Assembly: GCF_004216855.1 (NCBI RefSeq)
Contig: NZ_SGXT01000011.1
Coordinates: 481,185-545,184, forward strand
Direction of reading: 5' to 3'
DNA length: 64,000 bases
Origin: Microcella alkaliphila
GTDB lineage: Bacteria > Actinomycetota > Actinomycetes > Actinomycetales > Microbacteriaceae
Shown: in pieces, positions 26,480 through 35,217 of the stretch
Layout: each line of letters starts with the position of its first letter
Position numbering within the stretch: the stretch's first letter is position 1
The notes under the pieces: generated by a model
What the model was told of the DNA's origin: nothing
Database searches by the model: none
Seen by the model: only the letters and a program-made list of their open reading frames with translations
Program-made: the position numbers and the translations under genes

Positions 26480-27414
26480 GATGTAGCTCCTTCGTCCTGG
26501 TCGCGGATTCTTCGCCGTTCATTGAGGTACCCCTCGTGGAGCTCGTCAGTCTTTTCCAGTAGCGCTATCAGTGCACGGCCGCGCTCCTGTAGGGCGTGCG
26601 GAAGCGGCATGCCGAGGAAGATGCGACTGTAGTCACCGAGGGTGAGCAAGGACAGAAGCGCCATCGATAGCAGTGGCTGTGGGCGGAATGGCTGCGGCCG
26701 GAGCTCGATCTCAAAGCCTCCGCTCACCTCGTCGAGGTGGTGCTTATAGATGTCCGCGAAGCTTCCGTGCACGGCACCCGAGCCCGTCCGATACGCCGCG
26801 TAGGCGGTCGGTCCGAGAAGCTCGAGGCGCACCTGCGCGTTGGGCCAGCCGTTGTTCCGACGCGACGGAATGTCTTCCTCGCGCACCCCGGCGGCCTTCA
26901 GCGTCCCGGCGATAGAGCGGTTGATCCGCTCCTCGATCGGGAGCATTACGTCACTGCGCTGAGCGACCTGCTCGCCAACGTCTTTCAAGAACTCGCGCTC
27001 CGCGATGAGGCTGTCCATGACATAAGACGTGTACCGGCTTCCGTCTCCCGGATCGCCGAGAAGGTACATGACGGTCGAGACGGAATCCATAAACTCGCGA
27101 CTCACCGCGATCTGTTGATCCCCGCCGTGCTCATCGGCGATCTGTCGGATCAAGGTCTTCATGAGCTTGATCATGCGGGCGTAGTGACCGACGACGATTG
27201 CGTGGTTGCGCGAGAGACCATCGGTCTGGCCCTCTGTTCGGATGCCGGCAACCGCGGCCAGGAAGATCGACGCCTCTTTCAGCAGCTCGAAGCTCTCGCG
27301 GACGAAAGGCACCTCGTCTGTGGTGGTTTCGAGTTCCTCGAAGTTGACAGCATGGAGCTCCGGGAGCATCGCCGGATCGAACGGGCTCGTACCGCGGGTG
27401 GATTCAGGACTCAT
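26476..27414 (-). CDS. DUF5677-like helical protein, third gene of Gabija-like operon
   Basis: A 312-residue protein from ATG 27414 (TTGGGGT upstream); ATG 27420 is an alternative. It is strongly helical, with GHYARMIKLMKTLIRQIADE, a long central helix region, and AYRTGSGAVHGSFADIYKHH. That last segment matches the Yxxx-S-x-x-HG pattern of DUF5677 proteins. Hydrophobic PLLSMALLSLLTLGDYSRIF may be a buried helix rather than a membrane span. Overlap with the helicase gene upstream (11 bp) and the HExxH gene downstream (4 bp) implies one mRNA with coupled translation. No role is known. Confidence 0.62.
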   Translation of the reverse strand: MSPESTRGTSPFDPAMLPELHAVNFEELETTTDEVPFVRESFELLKEASIFLAAVAGIRTEGQTDGLSRNHAIVVGHYARMIKLMKTLIRQIADEHGGDQQIAVSREFMDSVSTVMYLLGDPGDGSRYTSYVMDSLIAEREFLKDVGEQVAQRSDVMLPIEERINRSIAGTLKAAGVREEDIPSRRNNGWPNAQVRLELLGPTAYAAYRTGSGAVHGSFADIYKHHLDEVSGGFEIELRPQPFRPQPLLSMALLSLLTLGDYSRIFLGMPLPHALQERGRALIALLEKTDELHEGYLNERRRIRDQDEGATS

Positions 27415-29059
27415 CGGCATACCCCAATAGCTCATCGTGCGGAGGCGAGTCCTCACTCCAGCGGAAACTCGCCCCATCTGGCTTCGCACGGTGACGAGCA
27501 GTGGTGAGCACGAGTTCGTCCTTGGCCCGTGAGATGGCGACGAAGAACTCCGACTTCACATCGTTGTCATCGCCCCAGAAGAACTGAGGCTCGACGCCGA
27601 AGACAATGACCTTCTCGAACTCCAGCCCCTTGCACTTGTGCACCGTCAGTATCCGGATGGCGTCCTCTTCCGATAGTCGGTCGAGCGCCGCAATCGGATC
27701 GCCGTCGATCGCTAACTCACGCTTGAAGGCGCCGGCGGCCTCGATCATCACGTCGTTCAGGCGAGTCCCTTGTTGATATGAGGGCGATAGCGCGTTGAGC
27801 GACGGACGCGTCACGAACTTCAGAAACGAACTGATGAGTGGATTCCACGAGGAGTAGTCGGCGGCATCGAAGCCTGCCGCGCGCACGGTCAGGCGAGCGT
27901 CGCGAAGGAGAGCGCGGAGCTTGCTGTCCAACACGCCGTCCACCTCCTCGATTCCACCGCGGGTCACGACGCGCACCAGCTCGGTGTAGGCCGCCGGCCA
28001 CCCTTCATCCGCTACGACGCGGAGGTAATTGAAGATCAGGGCCGCAACCGGCTCCGTCGTTAGGTCTTGAGACTGCTGCTCGTTGCGATACGGGATGCCC
28101 GCGGCGGTGAGACGCTCACCAAGGACGCTCGTGATGAGGTGGGGCTGCTGCCGTGCCAGCACCGTGATCTCGTGCGGTGGTACGCCGGCGTCGAGCCATT
28201 CCTGGAGCATAGTCGTCACTGCGGCTGCCTCGTCCTCGTCGGTCTCGAAGCGCAGCGCTTGGAGTACGCCTTCGTCGCCGACAAGATCTTCATCCGGGCT
28301 CGCGGCACCCGGATCCATCTCGAGAATCATGCGGTTCTGCATCCGGCGCAGCCGCGGCTTCGATCGGAAGTTTTGGTACAGCTGCAGGTCGGTCGCGCCG
28401 AAGTCTGCAGCGAATGTCGCCATGACTCCGTCCAGCGCGCCCGCGAAGCGCATGATGCGCTGCTTGGTGTCACCGACGCCGATGAGCTGCACACCGGTAC
28501 CCTCAAACGCCTCCTTCAAGAAGGCGTACTGCGCGGTCGTAGCGTCCTGGAACTCGTCCATGAAAACGTGGCTGTAGGTCTGCCGAAGCGCCCCTCGCGC
28601 GTAGGCATTCTTTTCCAGGATCTCCAGAGCGAGCGGCACGAGGTCATCGAAGCTGATCTGCTCGTTCTGAATCCGGGTGCGCGCGTCGAGCCGGTAGTCC
28701 GCGTTGAGCGCGTTTTGGCCGGTAAGTGCCGGACGGAAGTTGTCGACGAGTCGCTTAGCAAAGGCGTGGAAGGTGAAGCTGTCGAAGCGAGCGGCATACT
28801 GCGATCCGGAGCGCAGTCGAACGCGGGACTGAAGATTGCGGGCTGCGTCGACCTTGAATGAGATCGCCAGGATTCGCTTGGGGTAGGGACTCGCGCCGGT
28901 TCGGAAGAGCAAGTCTGCCCGCTGCGCAAGTAGCTCGGTCTTGCCCGCGCCAGGGCCGGCGGTGACAACGATGTTGGCCGTCGTTTCACGCACGGCCTTC
29001 AGCGCGTTCGGCTCGAGATCCAGTCCGCCGACCGGATGCCAGTCATCGGGATGGATCAC
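27404..29059 (-). CDS. gajB: UvrD/Rep-family helicase, GajB-like
   Basis: A 551-residue superfamily 1A helicase. Motifs in order are Q-like start, Walker A GPGAGKT (35-41), SFKVDAARNLQSRVR (Ia), HVFMDEFQDATTAQY (II), GVGDTKQRIMRFAGA (III), a middle YQNFRSKPRLRRMQN (IV), ILTVHKCKGLEFEKVIVFG (V) and FFVAISRAKDELVL (VI). It overlaps the OLD-family nuclease gene upstream by 4 bp. That pairing defines Gabija, where GajB activates or assists the GajA nuclease after sensing DNA ends. Published GajB proteins are about 500 residues; this one is slightly longer. Confidence 0.85.
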   Translation of the reverse strand: MIHPDDWHPVGGLDLEPNALKAVRETTANIVVTAGPGAGKTELLAQRADLLFRTGASPYPKRILAISFKVDAARNLQSRVRLRSGSQYAARFDSFTFHAFAKRLVDNFRPALTGQNALNADYRLDARTRIQNEQISFDDLVPLALEILEKNAYARGALRQTYSHVFMDEFQDATTAQYAFLKEAFEGTGVQLIGVGDTKQRIMRFAGALDGVMATFAADFGATDLQLYQNFRSKPRLRRMQNRMILEMDPGAASPDEDLVGDEGVLQALRFETDEDEAAAVTTMLQEWLDAGVPPHEITVLARQQPHLITSVLGERLTAAGIPYRNEQQSQDLTTEPVAALIFNYLRVVADEGWPAAYTELVRVVTRGGIEEVDGVLDSKLRALLRDARLTVRAAGFDAADYSSWNPLISSFLKFVTRPSLNALSPSYQQGTRLNDVMIEAAGAFKRELAIDGDPIAALDRLSEEDAIRILTVHKCKGLEFEKVIVFGVEPQFFWGDDNDVKSEFFVAISRAKDELVLTTARHRAKPDGASFRWSEDSPPHDELLGYADES

Positions 29060-30996
29060 TCGGGAAGCGCCCCCAGCTTCGCACGCACGTCCGCGACGAT
29101 CCGCTCGAGTACCTCCGGAAGGTCTTCGAGTAGCTCCTCGTCGGTCAGCGCCGCCATTGCCCGAAGGTGCGACGCGGGCTTGCTCTTCAGGTCGAACAGC
29201 CGGTGATAGTCATCGAAGAGCTCGCGGGTGTCGGCCGGGAGACGATCCTCGTTCGCGTGCGACTTGCCGAGTACCGCGGCGATGGTTTTTTCGTCGGGCG
29301 TGCCCACCGACTCCACTCCGTAGGAATCGGGGAACGCCTCGAGCATCATGAGGTCGAGATCGACCGGGTGCGAGAAGTAGACGCCCTTCGTCTCGAGGGA
29401 GTTGACGGGGCCCACGCCGCCGGCGATGCGCGGATCTACGAGTTCCGGGAAGTCGATGGCGTCGTTCCACTTCGGAAGCCCTTCGATCGACGCGTCCGCG
29501 TACGTGCCGGGCGTCAGCTTGTTGTACTGCTTCAGCGCGTTTCGAACGCGACCCCAGCCGCCCTCATGGCGCCCGGAATCAAGGTCGAGCAACGTCACGT
29601 GCGGGATCTCCAGCTCGTGGAGGAGACGCCAAAAGTGATTGACGTGGCGACCACCGAGCGGCACGACCGAGACTGATGCATCGTCTTCCGCGATACCTGC
29701 CGCCGCAAGGACACGAGGCAGCACGATCTGCTCGCTGTCTCCCTCGCCGAGAACGACCAGACGCGAGAAGTAGAGCTCCGGGAATGCGAGCACGGCTTCG
29801 CGCACGTACTTCGCTGTCTCATCACTCGTCGTCGGTAGCAGGATGCGGCGCACCTGCGACTGGCGATTGCTGTCGAGGCGCAGGAAGCAGATCGACTCAG
29901 GATCGACTCGGCGGAGCAAGGCCGGCGAGTGCGTCGCGATGAGGGACTGCGAGTCGCCGTGCCCCGCGGCCGTCCGGAGCTGCCGGATGATGCGACCGAG
30001 GTACTGCGGCGCGAGACTGTTCTCTGGCTCCTCAAGCGCTATGACCGTGTGCACCGGAGGGCGCAGGCGGTGCTGATCGAATGAGGTCTCGGTGCCACTC
30101 AGCACTTCTCGCGCGAGGGACTGCCATGCGAGAACTAGCGAGATGTAGAGCAGCGACTTCTGCCCGTCACTGAGTCGATCGAACGGAAGGGACGAGCCGG
30201 CCGGGGACGGTGCGAATGAAACGGTGAGCTGGCGGAGCACACTCTCTAGATCGCCACTGCCAAACGCAATCGACGGGTCGGTGAAGAAGGCGCCAGAGTG
30301 GAGACCCTTCCACTCCCCCGCGAGCTGAACACCGATGCTCTTCACGGCGTCATTGTCAGCAAGCGCGTCGGTGAGACTCTTCGACAGCGTGTCCAGTGTC
30401 GTGCGCTCGGCAGTCCAATCCGCCGCGCGTAGCGCGCGACCGACCAACGACGCGGTCGTGTAAGCGATGTGCTCGGCCGGATCGCGGCGCGCAGGCAGGT
30501 AGTGCACCTCTATGTTGGCGCGGTCGAAGCGCGACATGTCGGCTCGCTGCAGCGGTTCTCCGTCCGCATCCGCTTCGAGGATGTACTCGAGCTTCTCCTC
30601 GATCACATTGTCGGGAGCGATAGTGGCGGTGAGGCGGACGCGGATCCGCGGAACCCCGTCCTCCGTGGCGATTCGCATGTGTGCGAAGTTGGGCGGGACC
30701 GAAGCGTGGTCGCCTGATGCGCCCGACTCGGGCACCTCGATGTCTACCTCGATCCACAGCACGGGGCTAGCGGCATGCACATCTGCTGCCGTCTGCCCAT
30801 TCGGGATGTGGAAGTCCGAGTGACGAACTTTGCGCTGCGCCGACAGCGGACTGAAGAGCCGCGAGAGCGCCTCGAGCACAGCAGTCTTGCCGGCGCCGTT
30901 AAGTCCGAGGACGTAGGTGACGTGGCGCAGGGCGATCTCAGTCGGGTCGGTGCCGAACGACTGGAAGCCGGACATTCGAAGATAGGTGATCTGCAT
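29056..30996 (-). CDS. gajA: OLD-family ATPase-TOPRIM nuclease, GajA-like
   Basis: A 646-residue class 2 OLD protein. ATPase parts are Walker A GLNGAGKT (31-38), signature LSDGQKSLLYISLVLAWQSL (about 270), Walker B VIALEEPENSLAPQ (about 320) and the H-loop LIATHSPALL. The TOPRIM nuclease follows from about 415: VVLGEGDSEQIVLPRVLAAA (invariant Glu) and VTLLDLDSGRHEGG (DxD). GajA nicks DNA when nucleotide levels fall during phage attack. The protein is longer than typical GajA (about 580). It is the first gene of the four-gene operon. Assignment to Gabija rather than another OLD-helicase pair is based on gene pair and order. Confidence 0.82.
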   Translation of the reverse strand: MQITYLRMSGFQSFGTDPTEIALRHVTYVLGLNGAGKTAVLEALSRLFSPLSAQRKVRHSDFHIPNGQTAADVHAASPVLWIEVDIEVPESGASGDHASVPPNFAHMRIATEDGVPRIRVRLTATIAPDNVIEEKLEYILEADADGEPLQRADMSRFDRANIEVHYLPARRDPAEHIAYTTASLVGRALRAADWTAERTTLDTLSKSLTDALADNDAVKSIGVQLAGEWKGLHSGAFFTDPSIAFGSGDLESVLRQLTVSFAPSPAGSSLPFDRLSDGQKSLLYISLVLAWQSLAREVLSGTETSFDQHRLRPPVHTVIALEEPENSLAPQYLGRIIRQLRTAAGHGDSQSLIATHSPALLRRVDPESICFLRLDSNRQSQVRRILLPTTSDETAKYVREAVLAFPELYFSRLVVLGEGDSEQIVLPRVLAAAGIAEDDASVSVVPLGGRHVNHFWRLLHELEIPHVTLLDLDSGRHEGGWGRVRNALKQYNKLTPGTYADASIEGLPKWNDAIDFPELVDPRIAGGVGPVNSLETKGVYFSHPVDLDLMMLEAFPDSYGVESVGTPDEKTIAAVLGKSHANEDRLPADTRELFDDYHRLFDLKSKPASHLRAMAALTDEELLEDLPEVLERIVADVRAKLGALPE

Positions 30997-31210
30997 CAGG
31001 CGCCCTCGTCTCGATGCGCGCGCGAAGAAGCTCGCCGGGACGGACGAGCGGATCGGGTGAGCTGGGAATGCTTCATCGGGTGGTCAATTCGAGCGCATAA
31101 ATCGCGTTTCGCTCATTCTCCTTTGTGCCTTTAGTTATGAGGCAACGAACGCGCCGTGGCGATAGGCCAGATGTTGTGACTTGGGCAACGAGGTCGGCCC
31201 GAAACGAAAG

Positions 31211-31259
31211 AGCGGCGACCACGAGCGACGAGACTGTCGATGCTCAAGTGGTCGCCGCT
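31211..31259 (-). terminator. Terminator hairpin after DUF3846 gene
   Basis: AGCGGCGACCAC and GTGGTCGCCGCT form a perfect 12-bp stem with a 25-nt loop directly after the DUF3846 stop. On the minus strand it is followed by CTCTTTCGTTTC. It separates the DUF3846/RHH genes from the Gabija-like operon, which thus needs its own promoter in 30997-31210. Confidence 0.7.
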
Positions 31260-31261
31260 TC

Positions 31262-31747
31262 TCAGTTAGAGGAGAGCACGCGTGGACGGATCCGAAACTG
31301 GACGCCCGGTCGAGCGGAGCGCGTCAGCAACATGCACCAGACCGCTGCCTCGAACACTGTGCCGAACTGCGCACGCGTCTCTCGCCAGAGACGGCCAGCG
31401 TGGGCTCTCACGTCGATGAAGAACTCGCTGGCCTCAAACACATCGCCCACGAGCTCCTCCGGGACGTCGCCGTCGTTCCCGTCTCCAGACAGCACTACGT
31501 CGCCGAACAGCAGCGGGTGCCGCATCGGGTCAACGGCGTACAGCCAGGTCAGCGCCATCGCCCTCGTGTTGAGGGGCGCGAAGTCGCGATGCGCGGCCTC
31601 ATTGACGTAGAGCGTGGCGCCCATGCCGGGCACCCCGATGATCTCGAGCCAGCCGTCGACAGCCTCCTGGAAGGCGCCGATGTCCGGCATCTCCTGGAGC
31701 CGCGGCGGACGGGTCTCGTCGTGCGGGATGACGACGCTCTTCACCAT
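31262..31747 (-). CDS. DUF3846 domain protein
   Basis: A 161-residue protein starting at ATG 31747 behind an excellent AAGGAGGTG ribosome-binding site; the longer frame has none. About 3-100 matches DUF3846 (VKSVVIPHDETRPPRLQEM, then GWLEIIGVPGMGATLYVNEA, NTRAMALTWLYAVDP and LFGDVVLSG). This domain is common on actinobacterial plasmids and in phages, with no known activity. The C-terminal 60 residues are extra and unassigned. It points to a mobile origin for this part of the island. Confidence 0.75.
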   Translation of the reverse strand: MVKSVVIPHDETRPPRLQEMPDIGAFQEAVDGWLEIIGVPGMGATLYVNEAAHRDFAPLNTRAMALTWLYAVDPMRHPLLFGDVVLSGDGNDGDVPEELVGDVFEASEFFIDVRAHAGRLWRETRAQFGTVFEAAVWCMLLTRSARPGVQFRIRPRVLSSN

Positions 31748-31890
31748 CGCTCCCACCTCCTTACTGTTGTCGCGGCCGAGGACTCGTTCGTTCTCTGACA
31801 AGCCGCGGGGCAGCAACGAGGGGCAGGCGAGTAGGCGCCGAGGCGCCCGGGAGAGCACGGCGGTGCTCGATCCCGGACGCCCGGCGCTGG

Positions 31891-32211
31891 TCAGGCCGAA
31901 GCCTGCTTGGTGGTGCGACCACCACGTGACGATGCGCCTCCGAAGATGGCCTCGATCGCGCTCTGCTTGGTCTTGGCCTCGCGCTCGATCTCAGCCCGCA
32001 CCGTCTCGGCGCGCTGGAGCACCTTCGGGTCCGACTTGCTGGTCTCGACCCAGGCCTCCAGCGCCAGACGGATCTCTTCTGTGACGCTCCGGTCGTTGAG
32101 CTGTGCGATCACTTCGAGCTGCGCCCGCAACCCGTCGGTGATGCGCACGCTCAGCGGGCGGATGGGACCGAGAGCCGTGGCCGGCACCTCGGGCAGTTCG
32201 TTATCACTCAC
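31891..32211 (-). CDS. Ribbon-helix-helix-like DNA-binding protein
   Basis: A 106-residue basic protein. About 18-55 (LSVRITDGLRAQLEVIAQLN then DRSVTEEIRLALEAWVE) fits a ribbon-helix-helix. The tail (QRAETVRAEIEREAKTKQSA) is a charged helix. Similar proteins accompany DUF3846 genes on plasmids and integrative elements, where they act in copy or transfer control, or as antitoxins. No toxin gene follows, so plasmid-type regulation is the better guess. It is 143 bp upstream of the DUF3846 gene. Confidence 0.65.
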   Translation of the reverse strand: MSDNELPEVPATALGPIRPLSVRITDGLRAQLEVIAQLNDRSVTEEIRLALEAWVETSKSDPKVLQRAETVRAEIEREAKTKQSAIEAIFGGASSRGGRTTKQASA

Positions 32212-32451
32212 GAGTGAGCCTCCTCATCGGATCCGGCCGACGAACCCCGGGTGGGTTCCTCTTGGTGAAGCCGCGTCCCGGCGAGGAGGACTGCTGAGTA
32301 TGACGGCTCAGATCAGCACGTCAATGCGCCGGTCGCGCTCGTTGCGAAAAGCACAACGCGTGGGCTGTTCTCGTCGCGGACGAGTTCGGTCATAGTCATA
32401 AGCAGATATGAGCGCCCGCCTACATACCGAACACCACATGCGAGCCTGCCG

Positions 32452-34362
32452 ATGATGATCGACTACAACGTCAACGACCACTGGTCGGAAGGTACCCCCG
32501 CCTGGCTCCCGTCGCTGGTGTCTTCGCTTGACCGGCGGCACGGCTCAAGCAGTGTCCTGCCGCTTACGGTCATCGTGAGCGAGATCGTCGAGTGGGTGCG
32601 CCTGGCGAGCGGCGCCGAGGCATGGAGCCCGAAGCCGAACCGCACCTCACTCAGGCTGGACCTCGAGCAGTCGATAGCTGCACTCGGACCCGCACTGCGC
32701 ACCCAGGTCACTGGTCCGCTGGCCGCGTTCGAAGCGGCATTCGCTGCGCTCGCCGGTAGCCCGCGCACCACGCTCATGCAAGCTCCGGGGACGCGCAGTG
32801 CAGCAGTTTGGTTCGACGTCACGATGACCGCAGCAACGATCCTGGCGGCGCTCGAAACGGACGAAGCGGTCCGCGCGACCTGGGACGATTTGGTGGCGGT
32901 CGCAAAGGATCGGACGCTCTCGGGCCGCGAGTATCGTCCGATCGCGGAGTTGCTGTTTGATCAGCTGACGAGGCGAGGACACCATGCCGAAGGCATCTTC
33001 AGTGGGCTTGTCAGCATCATGGGGTTCGGTCGCGATCCTGACGACATTCCGATGGGCGAAAAAGACACGCCGGCCGAGGAGCGACTCGAGAAGGCTCGCG
33101 ACTTCGTTGGATCTCCGGCCGAGCAAGAGCCGATCGTTGTCTGGATCGGCTTTAAGGGTCGGATTCATGCAGACTTCGAGGCAGGCAACGTCATGTTCCG
33201 CGACGCGCGCTGGGCGGTGCCCAACGCCGAGCCTGGCCGGTTCGAGTTTCCGCATAAGGAAGAGCTGTGGGAGATCGTCCAGTACGGGCACAGCTTCCGG
33301 GTCGCCAAGATGGTCGACGAGGAGTCCGATGTCGACACCATCGTCCGGGTGGATCTCGGCATCACGAAAGCGGCCGGAGCCGTCGAGAAGGCCCGCGCCA
33401 TCGTCGACACGATTCTGAGCGTCTCGATCCACCGCGTCGGTGGTGTCCGCCCGCGGCTAGCCGAGTACCACGTGCTGCGCTCTGGACGAAATGCCGGCGG
33501 GGGCCATCACGCCGTGCATAGGCAGACCGGCTTTCCCGACGACACCTACGGCGCCGGAATTACTTCTGAGGCGGTCGCAGAGCAGGGACCCCGGATCGCG
33601 GAAGCGCTAGCCCGCGAAGAGCTCCCACAGTTCCTCGCTGCCGCCATCGACGTGCAAACTGCCGCCGATCACCCCTTCAGCCGCGATATGGCGCTACGGA
33701 AGCCCTCCGAAGCCGACATCAGCAGTGTCATCCCGCTTTCTGACCGCGTCGTGCAGCACGTCGCCACTCACGCCGCCATGAAGCCGGATGACCTTTTCGC
33801 GCTTCTCAACGAGCGGTGGGCGCACGCCCGTTGGCTGGGCGACCTTCAGACCGCGGCGCACATGTGCCTGCTTGGAGGGGCTGGCCACACTGAGCTACTC
33901 ACTGAGCTGACCCGAAAGCGGGTGTCGGATCGGCCGAAGCAGCCCTGGCTGCTGTTCCTCGCCGACCGTGCCGACGACTTCCTATCTCTCTGTCGCATTG
34001 AACACGAGCGCAACTGGATAGAGCGCATGTTCGCGAGCCTCAGCGATCACGCCATTTACACCGCGCTCATGGCGGAGTACACCTCCGAGGGTGCCGTACT
34101 CGACGCCCGTCGACGCCGAGCTCGCAACGCACTCGTGCACGGCAATCCGGTCACGTTTGCCGTCATTGAGTCCGTCCGTGGGTATGCCCAGTTTGCCAGC
34201 AGCACTTCTTTGTACATCGCACTGGAGGCATTCGTCGATGTCACCGACCCGAGGGTTGCCCTCGCGGAGCGAACTGATGAGTTCATTGCGATGCAAGCCG
34301 GGAAGGACGCGGCGACGTATTGGCGTGAGCGCGTCGCAGCCGATGGTTGGCCGCTCCCGTAG
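32452..34362 (+). CDS. Large protein with C-terminal HEPN-type RNxxxH motif, unknown family
   Basis: A 636-residue soluble protein with no family I recognise in its first 450 residues. Near residues 550-565, LDARRRRARNALVHGNPVTF carries RNALVH, the Rx4H motif of HEPN ribonuclease domains, in a helical region (about 470-610, with EHERNWIERMFASLSDHAIY and FASSTSLYIALEAF). The layout, a long variable sensor-like part followed by HEPN, is typical of abortive-infection proteins such as the ApeA type. It is divergent from the RHH/DUF3846 genes and heads three rightward genes. Function is inferred only from the motif and the neighbourhood. Confidence 0.68.
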   Translation: MMIDYNVNDHWSEGTPAWLPSLVSSLDRRHGSSSVLPLTVIVSEIVEWVRLASGAEAWSPKPNRTSLRLDLEQSIAALGPALRTQVTGPLAAFEAAFAALAGSPRTTLMQAPGTRSAAVWFDVTMTAATILAALETDEAVRATWDDLVAVAKDRTLSGREYRPIAELLFDQLTRRGHHAEGIFSGLVSIMGFGRDPDDIPMGEKDTPAEERLEKARDFVGSPAEQEPIVVWIGFKGRIHADFEAGNVMFRDARWAVPNAEPGRFEFPHKEELWEIVQYGHSFRVAKMVDEESDVDTIVRVDLGITKAAGAVEKARAIVDTILSVSIHRVGGVRPRLAEYHVLRSGRNAGGGHHAVHRQTGFPDDTYGAGITSEAVAEQGPRIAEALAREELPQFLAAAIDVQTAADHPFSRDMALRKPSEADISSVIPLSDRVVQHVATHAAMKPDDLFALLNERWAHARWLGDLQTAAHMCLLGGAGHTELLTELTRKRVSDRPKQPWLLFLADRADDFLSLCRIEHERNWIERMFASLSDHAIYTALMAEYTSEGAVLDARRRRARNALVHGNPVTFAVIESVRGYAQFASSTSLYIALEAFVDVTDPRVALAERTDEFIAMQAGKDAATYWRERVAADGWPLP

Positions 34363-34404
34363 CGATCTCGGTGCGATGTCGGAGCCCACTGCGATCATGA
34401 TCGC

Positions 34405-35145
34405 GTGACCGAACTTGCCTACATGGTGCGCGAAGACTGGGGACAGCACGGCACCGCGATGATTCCACAGAGCGCCTTGATCCGAGACTGGATCGGCGAT
34501 GCGCCGTATCTCTTCGCCGTCACGGACGTGAAGAAGTTCAACCACGACGACCGCGGCGCAGACGTCGAAGCCGCGGAGTTCATAGCACCCGAAAAGACCG
34601 ATCGGATCGTCTTCGACATCCGTGAGCTCGCGAGCCTGGAACGCGACGATAAGGTCATCGACCACGCGGTAGTGGTGCTTCATCCGTACGAGCAGCCCGA
34701 GCTAGAGACGATCCGGCGCGCGGTCGAGGCGGACTCACTCGGCAAGCTCTTCGTCCTGATCTGGTCCCGTTACGACATGGTGCGCACCTGGCTCGACGGT
34801 CTCGGGGCGCTCAACCTCCACACCCATGACGCCGTCCCGGCCAGCGACCCGCTCCTGCTCGCTGCCGCCGAAAAGATCCAGAGCGAGGACTACAACGGCC
34901 TCAGCTCCGGGCGAGGCAAGGACGCCGTCGTGCAGCTAGTCCGGGCGTTCGCCACCGAGGGGTTCCCGATCGACCCCGACTCTTGGCTCCGCGCCTACTT
35001 CGCCGTTGGCGGCAGCTTCCACCACGCCGAGTCAATCGAGAAGCTAGTCAAGGAGATGAAGGCGGGGACGCGTCACCGCGTGAAGTCGCGTTACCGCGAC
35101 AACATCGTCGAAATCATGCGCGAGCAGCTCGCCGCAAAGCGGTAG
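34405..35145 (+). CDS. Hypothetical protein between HEPN-like and GIY-YIG genes
   Basis: A 246-residue protein starting at GTG 34405. It has an alternating beta/alpha pattern (YLFAVTDVKKFNHD, RIVFDIRELASLER, HAVVVLHPYEQPE, LGKLFVLIWSRYDMVRTWL). The C-terminal third is helical and basic (IEKLVKEMKAGTRHRVKSRY). No family is recognised; the first half could be a small Rossmann-like or NTP-binding fold but lacks a P-loop. It lies 42 bp after the HEPN-like gene and 72 bp before the GIY-YIG gene, all on the same strand. Confidence 0.6.
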   Translation: MTELAYMVREDWGQHGTAMIPQSALIRDWIGDAPYLFAVTDVKKFNHDDRGADVEAAEFIAPEKTDRIVFDIRELASLERDDKVIDHAVVVLHPYEQPELETIRRAVEADSLGKLFVLIWSRYDMVRTWLDGLGALNLHTHDAVPASDPLLLAAAEKIQSEDYNGLSSGRGKDAVVQLVRAFATEGFPIDPDSWLRAYFAVGGSFHHAESIEKLVKEMKAGTRHRVKSRYRDNIVEIMREQLAAKR

Positions 35146-35217
35146 CGTCCGCCAGCCGCCACGCCACACGAGAAGCCTGGACGCGGTGATGACAACACCT
35201 GCGCAGAGAGGCACGAT

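Noticed and set aside
31084..31116. Ten-codon frame with AAGGAG upstream, in front of the gajA-like gene
   Set aside because: The Shine-Dalgarno sequence is only one base from the ATG, too close to work, and no hairpin or conservation supports a leader peptide.
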